A stretch of 64,000 nt of DNA. It comes from Paraburkholderia phytofirmans PsJN. Lineage in GTDB: Bacteria; Pseudomonadota; Gammaproteobacteria; Burkholderiales; Burkholderiaceae. The first letter of the stretch is position 1, and each line of letters opens with the position of its first letter. The notes under the pieces were generated by a model that saw nothing but the letters and a program-made list of their open reading frames with translations, was not told where the DNA came from and made no database searches. The stretch spans positions 3,844,001-3,908,000 of the forward strand of contig NC_010681.1 of assembly GCF_000020125.1 (NCBI RefSeq), given 5' to 3'. Below, one piece after another: positions 25,201 through 33,532 of this stretch. The position numbers were made by a program, and so were the translations under genes.

Positions 25201-25302
25201 GGTCGCTTGCGGCGCGAGCGCTTGTGCGCCTTGTGCCTGGCCGAAGGCCTGGCCAGTCGGTGAGCCCTCGTACCGGGTCGTCACGTTGTCGGTGGTTTGC
25301 AT
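22297..25302 (-). CDS. nrdA: Ribonucleoside-diphosphate reductase, class Ia alpha subunit
   Basis: This 1001-aa catalytic subunit makes dNDPs from NDPs. Residues about 35-130 form an ATP-cone for activity regulation (YKVIRRNGSVVSFEPSKI). The barrel carries FNSGTRRSQLSSCYL near the first active-site cysteine and RNSNCVAIAPTATI near another. The C-terminal tail ends ECEAC, the cysteine pair that reduces the active site. Before it a Gly/Ala-rich flexible linker of about 35 residues is visible. The ATG at 25302, eight bases after AGGAG, is preferred over a TTG six bases upstream. Regulation: see the NrdR boxes and promoter. Confidence 0.97.
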   Translation of the reverse strand: MQTTDNVTTRYEGSPTGQAFGQAQGAQALAPQATFADYKVIRRNGSVVSFEPSKIAIAVTKAFLAVNGGQGAASARVRELVEQLTQNVVRALVRSRPNGGTFHIEDIQDQVELALMRGGEHNVARAYVLYREKRTQARGHDDQIVANTPGLNVTDNGVTRPLDMAALRGIIELACSNLGDAVSADPIIAETVKNLYDGVPMSQVYDSAILAARTMIEKDPAYSQVTARILLHTIRREILKEEVTQTEMGERYAEYFPQFIKRGVQAELLDDKLLQFDLKRLGAALDNNRDLQFGYLGLQTLYDRYFLHHDGVRIEMPQAFFMRVAMGLSLNEIDREARAIEFYNVLSSFDFMSSTPTLFNSGTRRSQLSSCYLTTVDDDLDGIYEALKENALLSKFAGGLGNDWTRVRALGSHIKGTNGKSQGVVPFLKVVNDTAVAVNQGGKRKGAVCAYLESWHLDIEEFLELRKNTGDDRRRTHDMNTANWIPDLFMKRVMEGGDWTLFSPSTCPDLHDLFGADFEKAYTAYEDKVARGEIKLFKKIPAAQLWRKMLGMLFETGHPWITFKDPCNVRSPQQHVGVVHSSNLCTEITLNTSDAEIAVCNLGSVNLVAHLKEQADGTLVLDHDKLKRTVSVAMRMLDNVIDINYYAVAKARNSNLKHRPVGMGIMGFQDCLHLLRTPYASEEAVKFADTSMEAVCYYAYYASTELAQERGRYSSYRGSLWDRGILPQDSVKLLADARGGYVEVDSSESMDWTELRSRIATYGMRNSNCVAIAPTATISNIIGVSACIEPTFQNLYVKSNLSGEFTVVNDYLVRDLKARGLWDEVMVADLKYFDGTLSRIDRIPADLRAIYATAFEVDPKWLVEAASRRQKWIDQAQSLNIYMGGASGKKLDEIYKLAWVRGLKTTYYLRTMAATHVEKSTVAHGALNAVSSGGGEGSGGAAGGAAGGFGANNGAAGGAAGGFQAAAATPAVAVEAAPEADGPVCMMRPGDPGFDECEACQ

Positions 25303-25644
25303 GTGCAAAGCTCCTGGTCCTGGAAATGTTGCGGGAAGATCCGCGGATTAAAACGAACGCTGCGCCGCCGCGTGCGCAAGCGATGGGGTGCAGGAAAGGG
25401 ACCGGCTGAGCCGGTTGGCGGGATGCGAATGCGATGAAGCCTGGTTCGAATTGATAACGGTCTTCATCGTGTATGTCGCGATCACTTGCTAAGCCCCTTT
25501 CCTGAATGCTTCTGGATGCCGCCGGTGGTCTCTCCGGCCACGCCACAGGAATATTTTTTCGCTGCCTGAAATGCTTGCGGCGCCGTGCTCGGAGAGCGGA
25601 CGCCGCTGACTTGTTCACCAGTTGTGCACGCGCTTATCACACGG

Positions 25645-25665
25645 TTATGCACATGGTTATGCACA
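25645..25665 (-). promoter_or_regulatory. Two near-DnaA boxes in the nrdA leader
   Basis: TTATGCACA occurs twice (25645-25653 and 25657-25665) within an 11-base direct repeat GGTTATGCACA. Each differs by one base from the consensus TTATCCACA. TTATCACAC at 25634-25642 is a weaker third. E. coli nrdA is controlled by DnaA, so replication-linked control is plausible here. Confidence 0.5.
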
Positions 25666-25670
25666 GAGCA

Positions 25671-25717
25671 ACACAAGATATAGTGCACAACTGGATTTGT
25701 GGCACCAAGTATAGTGG
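25671..25717 (-). promoter_or_regulatory. Pair of NrdR boxes
   Basis: ACACAAGATATAGTGC (25671-25686) and GCACCAAGTATAGTGG (25702-25717) both fit the NrdR consensus and start exactly 31 bp apart, three helical turns. The second covers the -10 hexamer of nrdA and the first lies just downstream of the start site. This is the arrangement of NrdR repression when dATP is plentiful. Confidence 0.85.
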
Positions 25718-25735
25718 AGATTCGAGACAGGTCAA
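25708..25735 (-). promoter_or_regulatory. nrdA promoter
   Basis: TTGACC (25735-25730) and TATACT (25713-25708) are 16 bp apart on the minus strand. Both hexamers are close to sigma70 consensus, and overlap with a NrdR box supports the call. Predicted start is near 25702. Confidence 0.75.
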
Positions 25736-25853
25736 ATCGTTTTATTTGCTTTCGAAGTCTTGACTTTTGCTTAGCGCGGCGCGAACACGACTCCCCGGAG
25801 AACAAGGCAGCGCCTTGTTTTCCTCGCATCACGCGAAGTCGCGCGAAGGGCCG

Positions 25854-26450
25854 TTACGGCGTTTTGGAAAACTTGAGATAGGGGAAATACTGAGCGTCGA
25901 GCGAGGTGTCGCGCTGCAGACGCTGCCACTCGAAATGCGGCCCTGGATCGGTCTTGCGACCGGGGGCGATGTCCGAGTGACCAGCGAGCGCTTCGACCGG
26001 ATAGCGAGCCTTGAGCGCGCTCACCAGGGCGCTGAGCGTGCGGTATTGAGCCGCTTCGAAAGGCGCGGTGTCGCTGCCCTCCAACTCGATGCCGATCGAG
26101 AAATCATTGCAGCGCTCGCGGCCGAAAAAATTCGACGGCCCGGCGTGCCACGCGCGCTCGTTGCACGAGACGAACTGTTCGAGCGCGCCGTCGCGATGGA
26201 TCACGAAATGCGCCGACACTCGCACGCCGCGCAGATGGGAGTCGTAGTACGGGTGCGCGTCGCAATCGAGCGTGTTGAGGAACAGTTCGGCAATTGCGGT
26301 GCCGCCGAATTCGTTGGGCGGCAGGCTGATGTTGTGAACCACGATCAGCGTCGGCACGGCCGCTTCGGGCCGCGCTTCGAAATTCGGCGATGGCAGTTTG
26401 CGTGCGGCGGCGACCCAACCGTATGCGTCGACGGTGAACTCGACGCTCAT
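25854..26450 (-). CDS. ampD: 1,6-anhydro-N-acetylmuramyl-L-alanine amidase
   Basis: This 198-aa cytoplasmic zinc amidase cleaves anhydro-muropeptides during wall recycling and so controls beta-lactamase-inducing ligands. Zinc and catalytic residues align with AmpD: H39 in VVHNISLPP, H158 and D168 in GHSDIAPGRKTDPG, with K166 and E122 as catalytic partners. The ATG at 26450 overlaps the upstream small gene's stop by four bases, which sets the start inside a longer open frame. Its tripeptide product is the substrate of Mpl, also in this window. Confidence 0.95.
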   Translation of the reverse strand: MSVEFTVDAYGWVAAARKLPSPNFEARPEAAVPTLIVVHNISLPPNEFGGTAIAELFLNTLDCDAHPYYDSHLRGVRVSAHFVIHRDGALEQFVSCNERAWHAGPSNFFGRERCNDFSIGIELEGSDTAPFEAAQYRTLSALVSALKARYPVEALAGHSDIAPGRKTDPGPHFEWQRLQRDTSLDAQYFPYLKFSKTP

Positions 26451-26770
26451 CGAGCGTCGCGGCCCGTGGGTCGCGCGCCGTGACGCTGCGCGTGCGCGGC
26501 GCTGCAGAACGGCTGCCCGGCCACCACCACGGAATCGCTCTTCGGCGCGTGCACGCCGCATTCGACGCAACGGATCATCGGCTCGGGGAGTTGCGCCGGC
26601 GCGGCAGCGCGCGCACCGCCGTTCGGACCGTTCGCGCCATTCGCGCCTTTGGCACCCGCGTCGCCGTTCGCGCCACTGCGTTGAGACGCCTGCGCGTCAT
26701 GACGACGCAGCGCCTTCACCAGCCATTGGCCGACGATGAACAACAGGATCAGCAGAAATATTTGTCGCAT
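26447..26770 (-). CDS. Small membrane protein with C-terminal zinc-type motif (PP0621-like)
   Basis: This 107-aa protein has one N-terminal membrane helix (IFLLILLFIVGQWLV, residues 4-18). A Gly/Asn/Ala-rich linker follows (about 30-60), then a metal-binding-like end: RCVECGV and GQPFCSAAH. The three cysteines and the His resemble a minimal treble-clef zinc site. It sits between ypjD and ampD with a 4-bp overlap to ampD. Function is unknown. Confidence 0.75.
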   Translation of the reverse strand: MRQIFLLILLFIVGQWLVKALRRHDAQASQRSGANGDAGAKGANGANGPNGGARAAAPAQLPEPMIRCVECGVHAPKSDSVVVAGQPFCSAAHAQRHGARPTGRDAR

Positions 26771-26779
26771 GGGACACGC

Positions 26780-27709
26780 TCACACTACAGCTCGGTGCAA
26801 CAGCACCTCGAAAACAAAACGGCTGCCGACGTACGCCAGCAACAGCGCGACGAACGACGCCAGCACCCAGCGCAATGCCGCACGGCCGCGCCAGCCGGAA
26901 ACTTTGCGCGCGGTGAGCAGCGCGCCGAACATCACCCAGGAAAGAATCGCGAACACGGTCTTGTGATCGAGCCGCAATGCGCGGTCGACCAGTTGCTCGC
27001 TGAACAGAATGCCCGACACTAGCGTCAACGTCAGCAGGACGAAACCCGCGCCGATCAAACGGAACAGCAGCTTCTCCAGCGTGAGGAGCGGCGGCAGCGT
27101 ATCGAGCCAGCTCGACAGCCAGCCGTTGCCCGCCGCGGTCGTGTGCCGCTGGGCCATGCCGCCGCGCATGGCATGCAGACGCCGCTCGACGAGCAGCATC
27201 AGAATGGCGTGCAGCGCCGCGATCGCAAACAAACCGTAGGCGATGTTGGCGATCAGAAAGTGCAGCTTGAACATCGGCGCGGCCGAATACGGCAGCACGC
27301 GCACACCGTTGAATGCGAGCGGCAGCAACGAGGCGACGCAGGCGAGCGGCAGGACCAGCAGACGCAGGCCGTCGAGCGGAAAGAAAAAGCTCTCAATCCA
27401 ATAGATGCCGGCGCCGAGCCAGAACATGGCCGACAGCGCGAACGCGAAACCGAACACCATCGCGTTCTGCGGAAAGATGGTGGTATGCAGCAGCACGCCG
27501 TGAGCGAGTAGCGCCACGAACAGCAGCGCGCGGCCCGAGCCGCTCATGCCCGAAGCAGCCGACGGAGCCGACACGGGCGCCGCTGCGGCAGGCACCGGCG
27601 GCACGCTTTCGAGCATGGGACGCAACGCGGCGTGCCGGTGCGAGCGCCAGCCGGCCACGGCTAAACCGCCGTAGAGGAGCGCAGTGAGGGCATACAGTAC
27701 AATATCCAT
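26780..27709 (-). CDS. ypjD: CcsA-like inner membrane protein (YpjD family)
   Basis: This 309-aa polytopic protein has about eight predicted membrane helices and belongs to the cytochrome c assembly (CcsA/CcmC-type) superfamily. It lies back to back with ffh, as ypjD does in many proteobacteria. Known members have been linked to haem handling or envelope functions, but the exact role is unproven. It is ten bases upstream of the small zinc-site gene, so ypjD, that gene and ampD form one probable operon. Confidence 0.85.
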   Translation of the reverse strand: MDIVLYALTALLYGGLAVAGWRSHRHAALRPMLESVPPVPAAAAPVSAPSAASGMSGSGRALLFVALLAHGVLLHTTIFPQNAMVFGFAFALSAMFWLGAGIYWIESFFFPLDGLRLLVLPLACVASLLPLAFNGVRVLPYSAAPMFKLHFLIANIAYGLFAIAALHAILMLLVERRLHAMRGGMAQRHTTAAGNGWLSSWLDTLPPLLTLEKLLFRLIGAGFVLLTLTLVSGILFSEQLVDRALRLDHKTVFAILSWVMFGALLTARKVSGWRGRAALRWVLASFVALLLAYVGSRFVFEVLLHRAVV

Positions 27710-27790
27710 ATTCGAAGTTTACACTAGGCCCCTGCTCCGCGACGTCTCCTGCATCGCGCCCCGCTCCGGCCGCACTGTTCATCGCTCCCC

Positions 27791-29158
27791 ATGCTCGACA
27801 ATCTGACTCAACGGATGGCGCGCGTCGTCAAGACGCTGCGCGGCGAAGCCCGGCTCACCGAGGCGAACACCCAGGAAATGCTGCGCGAGGTGCGTCTCGC
27901 GCTGCTCGAGGCCGACGTGGCGCTGCCCGTCGTGCGCGAGTTCATTGCCAAGGTGAAGGAAAAGGCGCTCGGCGAAGAAGTCATCAGCAGCCTCTCGCCG
28001 GGCCAGGCGCTCGTCGGCGTGGTGCAGCGCGAGTTGACCGCGATCATCGGCGGCGACTATGAGGGCAAGGCGGTCGAACTCAACCTCGCCGTCACGCCGC
28101 CGGCGGTGATCCTGATGGCGGGTCTGCAGGGCGCGGGTAAGACGACCACCGTCGGCAAGCTCGCCAAACTGCTGCGCGAGAAGTACAAGAAAAAAGTACT
28201 GACTGTGTCGTGCGACGTTTACCGGCCTGCCGCTATCGCGCAGTTGAAGACGGTGACCGAGCAGGTCGGCGCGGATTTCTTCCCGTCGGAACCGGATCAG
28301 AAACCGGTCGACATCGCGCGCGCCGCCGTGGATTGGGCCAAGCGCCACTATCACGACGTGCTGCTGGTCGACACGGCCGGCCGTCTCGGTATCGACGAAG
28401 CGATGATGCAGGAAATCACCGCGCTGCATAACACTCTCAAGCCGGCGGAAACGCTGTTCGTGGTCGACGCGATGCTCGGTCAGGACGCGGTTAACACCGC
28501 CAAGGCGTTTAGCGATGCGCTGCCGCTCACCGGCGTGGTCCTCACCAAGCTCGACGGCGATTCGCGCGGTGGCGCGGCGCTCTCCGTGCGTCACGTCACC
28601 GGCAAGCCGATCAAGTTCGTCGGCGTCGCGGAAAAGCTCGACGGCCTCGAAGTCTTCTACCCGGATCGCATGGCGAACCGGATTCTCGGCATGGGTGACA
28701 TTCTCGCCCTCGTCGAAGAAGCGCAACGCGGCGTGGACGTGCAGGCCGCGCAGAAGCTCGCCGACAAGGTCAAGAAGGGCGGCGACTTCGATCTGAACGA
28801 TTTCCGCGCGCAGCTCACGCAAATGAAGGGCATGGGCGGCCTGTCGTCGCTGATGGACAAACTGCCCGCGCAGTTCCAGCAAGCCGCCGCGGGCGCCAAC
28901 ATGGGCCAGGCCGAGAAGCAGATGCGCCGCATGGAAGGCATCATCAATTCCATGACGCCGCAGGAGCGCGCCAAGCCGGATCTGATCAAGGCCACGCGCA
29001 AGCGCCGTATTGCCGCCGGCGCGGGCGTGCAGGTGCAGGAAGTCAACCGCATGCTGAACCAGTACGACCAGATGCGCACCATGATGAAAAAGCTCAAAGG
29101 CGGCAATCTGCAAAAGATGATGCGCGGCATGAAGGGCATGTTGCCCGGCATGCGCTAA
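27791..29158 (+). CDS. ffh: Signal recognition particle GTPase
   Basis: This 455-aa protein binds 4.5S RNA and signal peptides and targets ribosomes to the membrane. The N domain spans about 1-90. The G domain carries P-loop GLQGAGKTT (111-119), DTAGRL and TKLDGDSRGG. The C-terminal M domain is methionine-rich (LSSLMDKL, the RNA-binding region PDLI..TRKRRIA.GAG, and a tail of MRGMKGMLPGM). Divergent from ypjD. Confidence 0.98.
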   Translation: MLDNLTQRMARVVKTLRGEARLTEANTQEMLREVRLALLEADVALPVVREFIAKVKEKALGEEVISSLSPGQALVGVVQRELTAIIGGDYEGKAVELNLAVTPPAVILMAGLQGAGKTTTVGKLAKLLREKYKKKVLTVSCDVYRPAAIAQLKTVTEQVGADFFPSEPDQKPVDIARAAVDWAKRHYHDVLLVDTAGRLGIDEAMMQEITALHNTLKPAETLFVVDAMLGQDAVNTAKAFSDALPLTGVVLTKLDGDSRGGAALSVRHVTGKPIKFVGVAEKLDGLEVFYPDRMANRILGMGDILALVEEAQRGVDVQAAQKLADKVKKGGDFDLNDFRAQLTQMKGMGGLSSLMDKLPAQFQQAAAGANMGQAEKQMRRMEGIINSMTPQERAKPDLIKATRKRRIAAGAGVQVQEVNRMLNQYDQMRTMMKKLKGGNLQKMMRGMKGMLPGMR

Positions 29159-29177
29159 GCTTTAGCAAGACGGCGAC

Positions 29178-29252
29178 GCGCGTTCCGCGCATGAACCACG
29201 GAACGCGCCCCTGACTCCGCTGGGCCGACTCCCGCTTTGTGCGGGTTTATTC
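29178..29252 (+). terminator. Hairpins after ffh
   Basis: A 10-bp perfect stem GCGCGTTCCG/CGGAACGCGC (29178-29208) is followed by a short CCCGC-TTTGT-GCGGG stem with TTTATTCT (29231-29252). The second is a plausible weak intrinsic terminator. Confidence 0.55.
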
Positions 29253-29312
29253 TGTACCGCGCGCCGCCGTCCTCACTCACACTATGTATACAGTCACCGC
29301 CCGTCAGACGTC

Positions 29313-29864
29313 ATGAACCGCGAAGAAGCTCTCCACATTTTTAGCCACTCCGAAGAAATCGTTTCGGCCGACGACGTCAACGCGTCGATCAGCGGCATGG
29401 CGGCCGCCATCCGCAACGAGATGAGCGAGGACTTCCCGCTCGTGCTGTCGGTCATGGGCGGCGCGGCGGTGTTCACCGGCATGCTGTTGCCGCACCTCGA
29501 TTTTCCGCTCGAGTTCGACTACATCCACCTGACCCGCTACCGCAACACCACCAAGGGCGGCAACGAGATGCAGTGGCGCGTGGCGCCGGCGGAGTCGGTA
29601 AAGGATCGCGTCGTGCTGGTGCTCGACGACATTCTCGACGAAGGCGAGACGATGGCCGCAATCCGCGACCGTATTCTCGCGATGGGCGCGAAGCGCTTCC
29701 TGAGCGCGGTGCTGTGCGAGAAGATCATTCCGAAGGCCAAACCGTTGCGGCCGGATTATTGTGGCTTCGAAGTGCCGGACCGCTATGTGTTCGGCTGCGG
29801 CATGGATGCGAAGGGTTACTGGCGTAACCTGCCCACGATTCGTGCGCTGACTGAAGGGGCGTAA
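29313..29864 (+). CDS. Hypoxanthine-guanine phosphoribosyltransferase family protein
   Basis: This 183-aa type I phosphoribosyltransferase salvages purine bases with PRPP. The PRPP loop VVLVLDDILDEGETM (about 97-111) is complete, and GGAAVFTG and LTRYRN are the expected substrate-side elements. Such genes are often called hypoxanthine-guanine PRT in this group, but base specificity cannot be proven here. A terminator follows. Confidence 0.88.
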   Translation: MNREEALHIFSHSEEIVSADDVNASISGMAAAIRNEMSEDFPLVLSVMGGAAVFTGMLLPHLDFPLEFDYIHLTRYRNTTKGGNEMQWRVAPAESVKDRVVLVLDDILDEGETMAAIRDRILAMGAKRFLSAVLCEKIIPKAKPLRPDYCGFEVPDRYVFGCGMDAKGYWRNLPTIRALTEGA

Positions 29865-29916
29865 TCGCCTGTTTTTCTCGCTGCCGCGCGCTGTTTTGCG
29901 GCGTGTCGAAGAGACG

Positions 29917-29947
29917 AAAAAGCGGCCCTCATGGAGCCGCTTTTTTT
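29917..29947 (+). terminator. Bidirectional terminator between the phosphoribosyltransferase gene and marC
   Basis: AAAAGCGGC pairs with GCCGCTTTT around CCTCATGGA, with T-runs on the plus strand and A-rich DNA in front that becomes a T-run on the minus strand. The two flanking genes converge here. Confidence 0.85.
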
Positions 29948-30051
29948 ATGTGAAATTGCTGGGCTTTGCGCTGTGCTGTCCGCGTTGCGTCGCGCTGTAT
30001 CGCGCTAAGCGCTGCAAGTCGCGGATTACCTGCCGCGGCGGCGAGCGTCTT

Positions 30052-30651
30052 TCAAAGTTGATGCACGAACGACCGAATCCCGCCGAGCATCATCTCCACC
30101 GAAATCGCCACCAGCACGAGACCCATCAGCCGTTCGAACGCCATCATCGCGCGCTCGCCGAGCCATGCCTGAATGCGCTCCGCCAGCATCAGCACGATCG
30201 CGCAGACAACCATCGTGACAGTCAGCGCGCCGATCCACTCAAACATCTTGCCGGGCGCCTGCGACGTCAGCAGCATCACGGTGGCCAGCGCCGACGGACC
30301 TGCCAGTGCCGGAATGGCGAGCGGGACGATGAGCGGCTCGCCGCCGCGCGTGTCGCCGCCGAATGGACCGTCCGGATGCGGAAACACCATTCTGAGCGCA
30401 ATCAGAAACAACACGATCCCGCCGCCGATACGCAATGACTGGTCGGTCAGGCTCATCATGCGCAGAAAACGGTCGCCGACCACCATGAAGATCAGCAGGA
30501 TCGCAAACGCGATCGCCACCTCGCGGAGGATGACGATCGTGCGCCGCTTCGGAGACACACTGCGCAGACAACTGACGAAGAGCGGAATGTTGCCGAGCGG
30601 ATCGGTGATCAGAATCAGCAGGACGGTCGCGGACAGGAAGGTGTACTCCAC
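30052..30651 (-). CDS. MarC family integral membrane protein
   Basis: This 199-aa protein has about six membrane helices. Family motifs include LILITDPLGNIPLF near the N-terminus and PLAIPALAGPSALATVM in the middle. Once linked to multiple antibiotic resistance, the family is now of unclear function. It starts 12 bp after proS, so it is probably co-transcribed with it. Confidence 0.9.
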   Translation of the reverse strand: MEYTFLSATVLLILITDPLGNIPLFVSCLRSVSPKRRTIVILREVAIAFAILLIFMVVGDRFLRMMSLTDQSLRIGGGIVLFLIALRMVFPHPDGPFGGDTRGGEPLIVPLAIPALAGPSALATVMLLTSQAPGKMFEWIGALTVTMVVCAIVLMLAERIQAWLGERAMMAFERLMGLVLVAISVEMMLGGIRSFVHQL

Positions 30652-30663
30652 CGTCCGCTCCGC

Positions 30664-32400
30664 TTAACGCGCCAACGCTGCGCGAACTTTCCCGATCACC
30701 GTTTGCGCGGCGTCTTCGACCGGCAGCAGCGTCGCTTCAGCGTCGCGGCGGCCCTGGTATTCGAGCTTGCCTTCCTTCAGGCCACGGTCGCCGATCACGA
30801 GACGATGCGGCACGCCGATCAGCTCCCAGTCGGCGAACATCACGCCCGGGCGCTCGCCGCGGTCGTCGAGGATCACGTCGATACCCGCTTCGACCAGCGC
30901 CGCGTAAAGCTTGTCGGCTTCCGCGCGCACGGCTTCGCTGCGGTCGTAGCCCATCGGGCACAGCACGACTTCGAACGGCGCGATCGATTCCGGCCAGATG
31001 ATGCCTTTGTCGTCGAAATTCTGTTCGATCGCGGCGCCCAGGATACGCGTCACGCCGATCCCGTAGCAGCCCATTTCCATCGGACGCGGCTTACCGGTTT
31101 CGTCGAGGCAGGTCGCGCCCATGGCTTCGGAATACTTGGTGCCGAGCTGGAACACGTGGCCCACTTCGATACCGCGGCAGATGTCGAGCACGCCCTTGCC
31201 GTCCGGCGACGGATCGCCCTTCTTCACGTTGCGAATGTCGGCGACGACAGGCTCCGGCAGATCACGCCCCCAGTTCACGCCCGTGGTGTGGTAATCCACT
31301 TCGTTCGAGCCGACCACGAAGTCGCTCATGTTCGCGACCGTGCGATCCGCGACGACCTTGATCGGCTTCTTCGTGCCGATCGGGCCGAGGTAACCCGGCG
31401 GCGTACCGAAGGTTTCAATGATTTCAGCCTCGGTCGCCATGCGGAACTCGGCCAGACCCGGCAGCTTGCTCGCCTTGATCTCGTTCAGATCGTGGTCGCC
31501 GCGCAGCATCAGCAACCAGATGGTCGGCTCGGCGCCTTCATTTTCGGTGGCGAGGATGATCGACTTGATCGTGCGCTCGAGCGGAATGTTCAGCAGCTCG
31601 GCCACCGCTTCGCACTTCGCCTTGCCCGGCGTGGGAGTCTTCTTCATTTCTTCGGTGGGCGCCGCGCGTTCCGCGTAGAGCGGCAGCGCTTCGGCCGCTT
31701 CGACGTTCGCCGCGAAATCCGAGGTCGGGCAGTAGGCGATCGCATCTTCACCGGTCTCGGCGATCACGTGGAATTCGTGCGAACCGCTGCCGCCAATCGA
31801 CCCGTTGTCCGCCGCCACCGCGCGGAAGTCCAGACCGAGGCGCGTGAAAATGCGCACGTACGCGTCGTACATCTTGCGATACGACTCGCGCAGACCGTCC
31901 ATGTCCTTGTCGAACGAGTACGCGTCTTTCATGATGAATTCGCGGCCGCGCATCACGCCGAAACGCGGACGGATCTCGTCGCGGAACTTGGTCTGGATCT
32001 GGTAGAAGTTCACCGGCAGCTGGCGATAGCTCTTGATCTGATTGCGCGCGATATCCGTGACCACTTCTTCGTGGGTCGGTCCGATCACGAAATCGGACTG
32101 CCTGCGATCCTTGAAGCGCAGCAGTTCGGGACCGTACTTTTCCCAACGGCCCGATTCCTGCCACAACTCGGCCGGCTGCACTGCCGGCATCAGCAATTCA
32201 ATACCGCCTGCCCGGTTCATTTCTTCGCGCACGATGGCTTCCACCTTGCGGATCGAGCGCAGGCCGACCGGCAGGTAGTTATAGATACCGCCGGCAACGC
32301 GGCGGATCATGCCGGCGCGCACCATGAGCTTGTGGCTGACGATCTCTGCGTCGGCGGGAGCTTCTTTGAGGGTACCGATAAAGAAACGGGAAGCTTTCAT
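30664..32400 (-). CDS. proS: Prolyl-tRNA synthetase (bacterial type with editing domain)
   Basis: This 578-aa class II synthetase charges tRNA-Pro; a tRNA-Pro gene lies at 38622. Motif 2 is in the region [21 protein letters not shown], and motif 3 is in the [10 protein letters not shown] segment. The INS editing domain (about 225-400, with KCEAVAELL and YLGPIG) removes misacylated alanine. The anticodon-binding domain is C-terminal. The ATG at 32400 starts with [10 protein letters not shown], the expected N-terminus. Confidence 0.97.
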
Positions 32401-32714
32401 TCAGATTATCCAAAAGCGGCGGCTCCGGAGGGACCGCCCGAAAGGTGAAAACGGTGGGGAAATCGACACAGATCCGGCTCTGAGCCAGCAAGGCTCACCT
32501 GACAATACACTGACACCGGTGCAGCGCAATCCGACCGCGGCGCCGAAGCCGCCGCGCAAAGCTTTTGCACAAGGGATAAGGCACGGAAAGACTGACAGGC
32601 TACCGCAAACGCGGGCCTTTGGCGGCGAATCGTTCCAATCTGGTGCGAATCGGTGCGTCAGACCCGTTATCTGTTTATAATCAAAGCAATTTTAAAGGAT
32701 TCGAAGGTGGTTGT
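32401..32714. other. Divergent region between proS and rppH
   Basis: These 314 bp carry the promoters of proS (-) and rppH (+). TATAAT at 32676-32681 is a good -10 for rppH, but no convincing -35 precedes it at 17 bp. AT content rises between 32670 and 32715. No other gene or repeat was seen. Confidence 0.5.
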
Positions 32715-33455
32715 ATGCTGGATCGTGAAGGCTTTCGCCCGAACGTCGGCATCATCCTCTTGAACGCGCACAACGAGGTGTTTTGGGGCAAACGGCTCCG
32801 TGAACATTCCTGGCAGTTTCCGCAAGGGGGCATCAAGTACGGAGAGACCCCCGTGCAAGCGATGTATCGGGAGTTACACGAAGAAACCGGGCTGCTTCCT
32901 GAGCACGTCAAGGTGATTGGTCGCACGCGCGACTGGTTGCGTTACGAGGTGCCTGACAAGTTCATCAAGCGCGAAGTACGCGGTCATTACCGCGGCCAGA
33001 AACAAATCTGGTTTTTGCTCCGGATGGTTGGACGCGACTGCGACATCTGCTTGCGCGCCACCGACCACCCTGAGTTCGATGCGTGGCGCTGGAACGAGTA
33101 CTGGGTGCCGCTCGACTGTGTGATCGAGTTCAAGCGGGATGTATATCAGTTGGCGCTGACGGAGCTATCCCGTTTCATGCGCCGGGCTGCGCCGCGTGCG
33201 GAAAAACCTGGCGGGCATCATGGGCCGCGCTATCCCCGGATAGCGTCGTCAATGGAAAGTCCGCCGGATTCCACGGTAATGACGGTGACTTCAGTGACCA
33301 CCGTCAGCATCGAAACATCGGTTCACGTAACGATCGCGTCCGATTGCGGTCCGGGGTCCGCGTCAACGGCAGAAGTCGACGCCGCGCCGGATCACGAAGA
33401 CGAATCGGCAGGCGAAACGGCCGGCTCGCTGTTCCGCCCGGGCGTGCGCAATTAA
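32715..33455 (+). CDS. rppH: RNA pyrophosphohydrolase with long C-terminal extension
   Basis: This Nudix enzyme removes pyrophosphate from mRNA 5' ends and so triggers decay. The Nudix box is complete (about 38-60: GGIKYGETP, then RELHEETGL), and SWQFPQGG and [10 protein letters not shown] are RppH-typical. The start at 32715 ([12 protein letters not shown]) follows AAGGTGG. The core ends near residue 170. About 75 further residues are low-complexity (Thr/Val/Ser then acidic), longer than E. coli RppH (about 176 aa). Confidence 0.95.
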   Translation: MLDREGFRPNVGIILLNAHNEVFWGKRLREHSWQFPQGGIKYGETPVQAMYRELHEETGLLPEHVKVIGRTRDWLRYEVPDKFIKREVRGHYRGQKQIWFLLRMVGRDCDICLRATDHPEFDAWRWNEYWVPLDCVIEFKRDVYQLALTELSRFMRRAAPRAEKPGGHHGPRYPRIASSMESPPDSTVMTVTSVTTVSIETSVHVTIASDCGPGSASTAEVDAAPDHEDESAGETAGSLFRPGVRN

Positions 33456-33487
33456 CAACTCTGAGCGGCTGTCCATGCCGCCTCTCT

Positions 33488-33514
33488 CTGACGCGGCTCA
33501 ACGAGCCGCGTCAG
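33488..33514 (+). terminator. 12-bp hairpin between rppH and the CNP1-like gene
   Basis: CTGACGCGGCTC-AAC-GAGCCGCGTCAG is a perfect stem, followed by TGTTTCG. It ends seven bases before the GAGGAAA ribosome site of the next gene, so it may attenuate or stabilise as well as terminate. Confidence 0.5.
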
Positions 33515-33532
33515 TGTTTCGAGGAAACCATA

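Larger units (their letters stand above)
25303..25853 (-). promoter_or_regulatory. nrdA upstream region with about 400-nt leader
   Basis: The region between ampD and nrdA carries the nrdA promoter (-35 at 25735-25730, -10 at 25713-25708), a NrdR box pair, two near-DnaA boxes, and a long leader with an ACCGGC/GCCGGT hairpin (about 25398-25414). A 39-codon frame (25467-25348) exists in the leader without a Shine-Dalgarno. The AT-rich block 25620-25770 stands out from the genome background. Confidence 0.7.

Noticed and set aside
23284..25263. 659-codon open frame antisense to nrdA
   Set aside because: High-GC shadow of a highly conserved gene; Arg/Ala/Val/His-rich translation with no recognisable domain and no ribosome site.
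25348..25467. 39-codon frame in the nrdA leader (possible leader peptide)
   Set aside because: No Shine-Dalgarno before its ATG and no regulatory codon run; kept only as a note.
25480..25620. Resemblance to a glycine riboswitch in the nrdA leader (GGAGAGACCACCGG)
   Set aside because: The conserved order of riboswitch elements and the closing CTCTCAGGC-type segment are absent.
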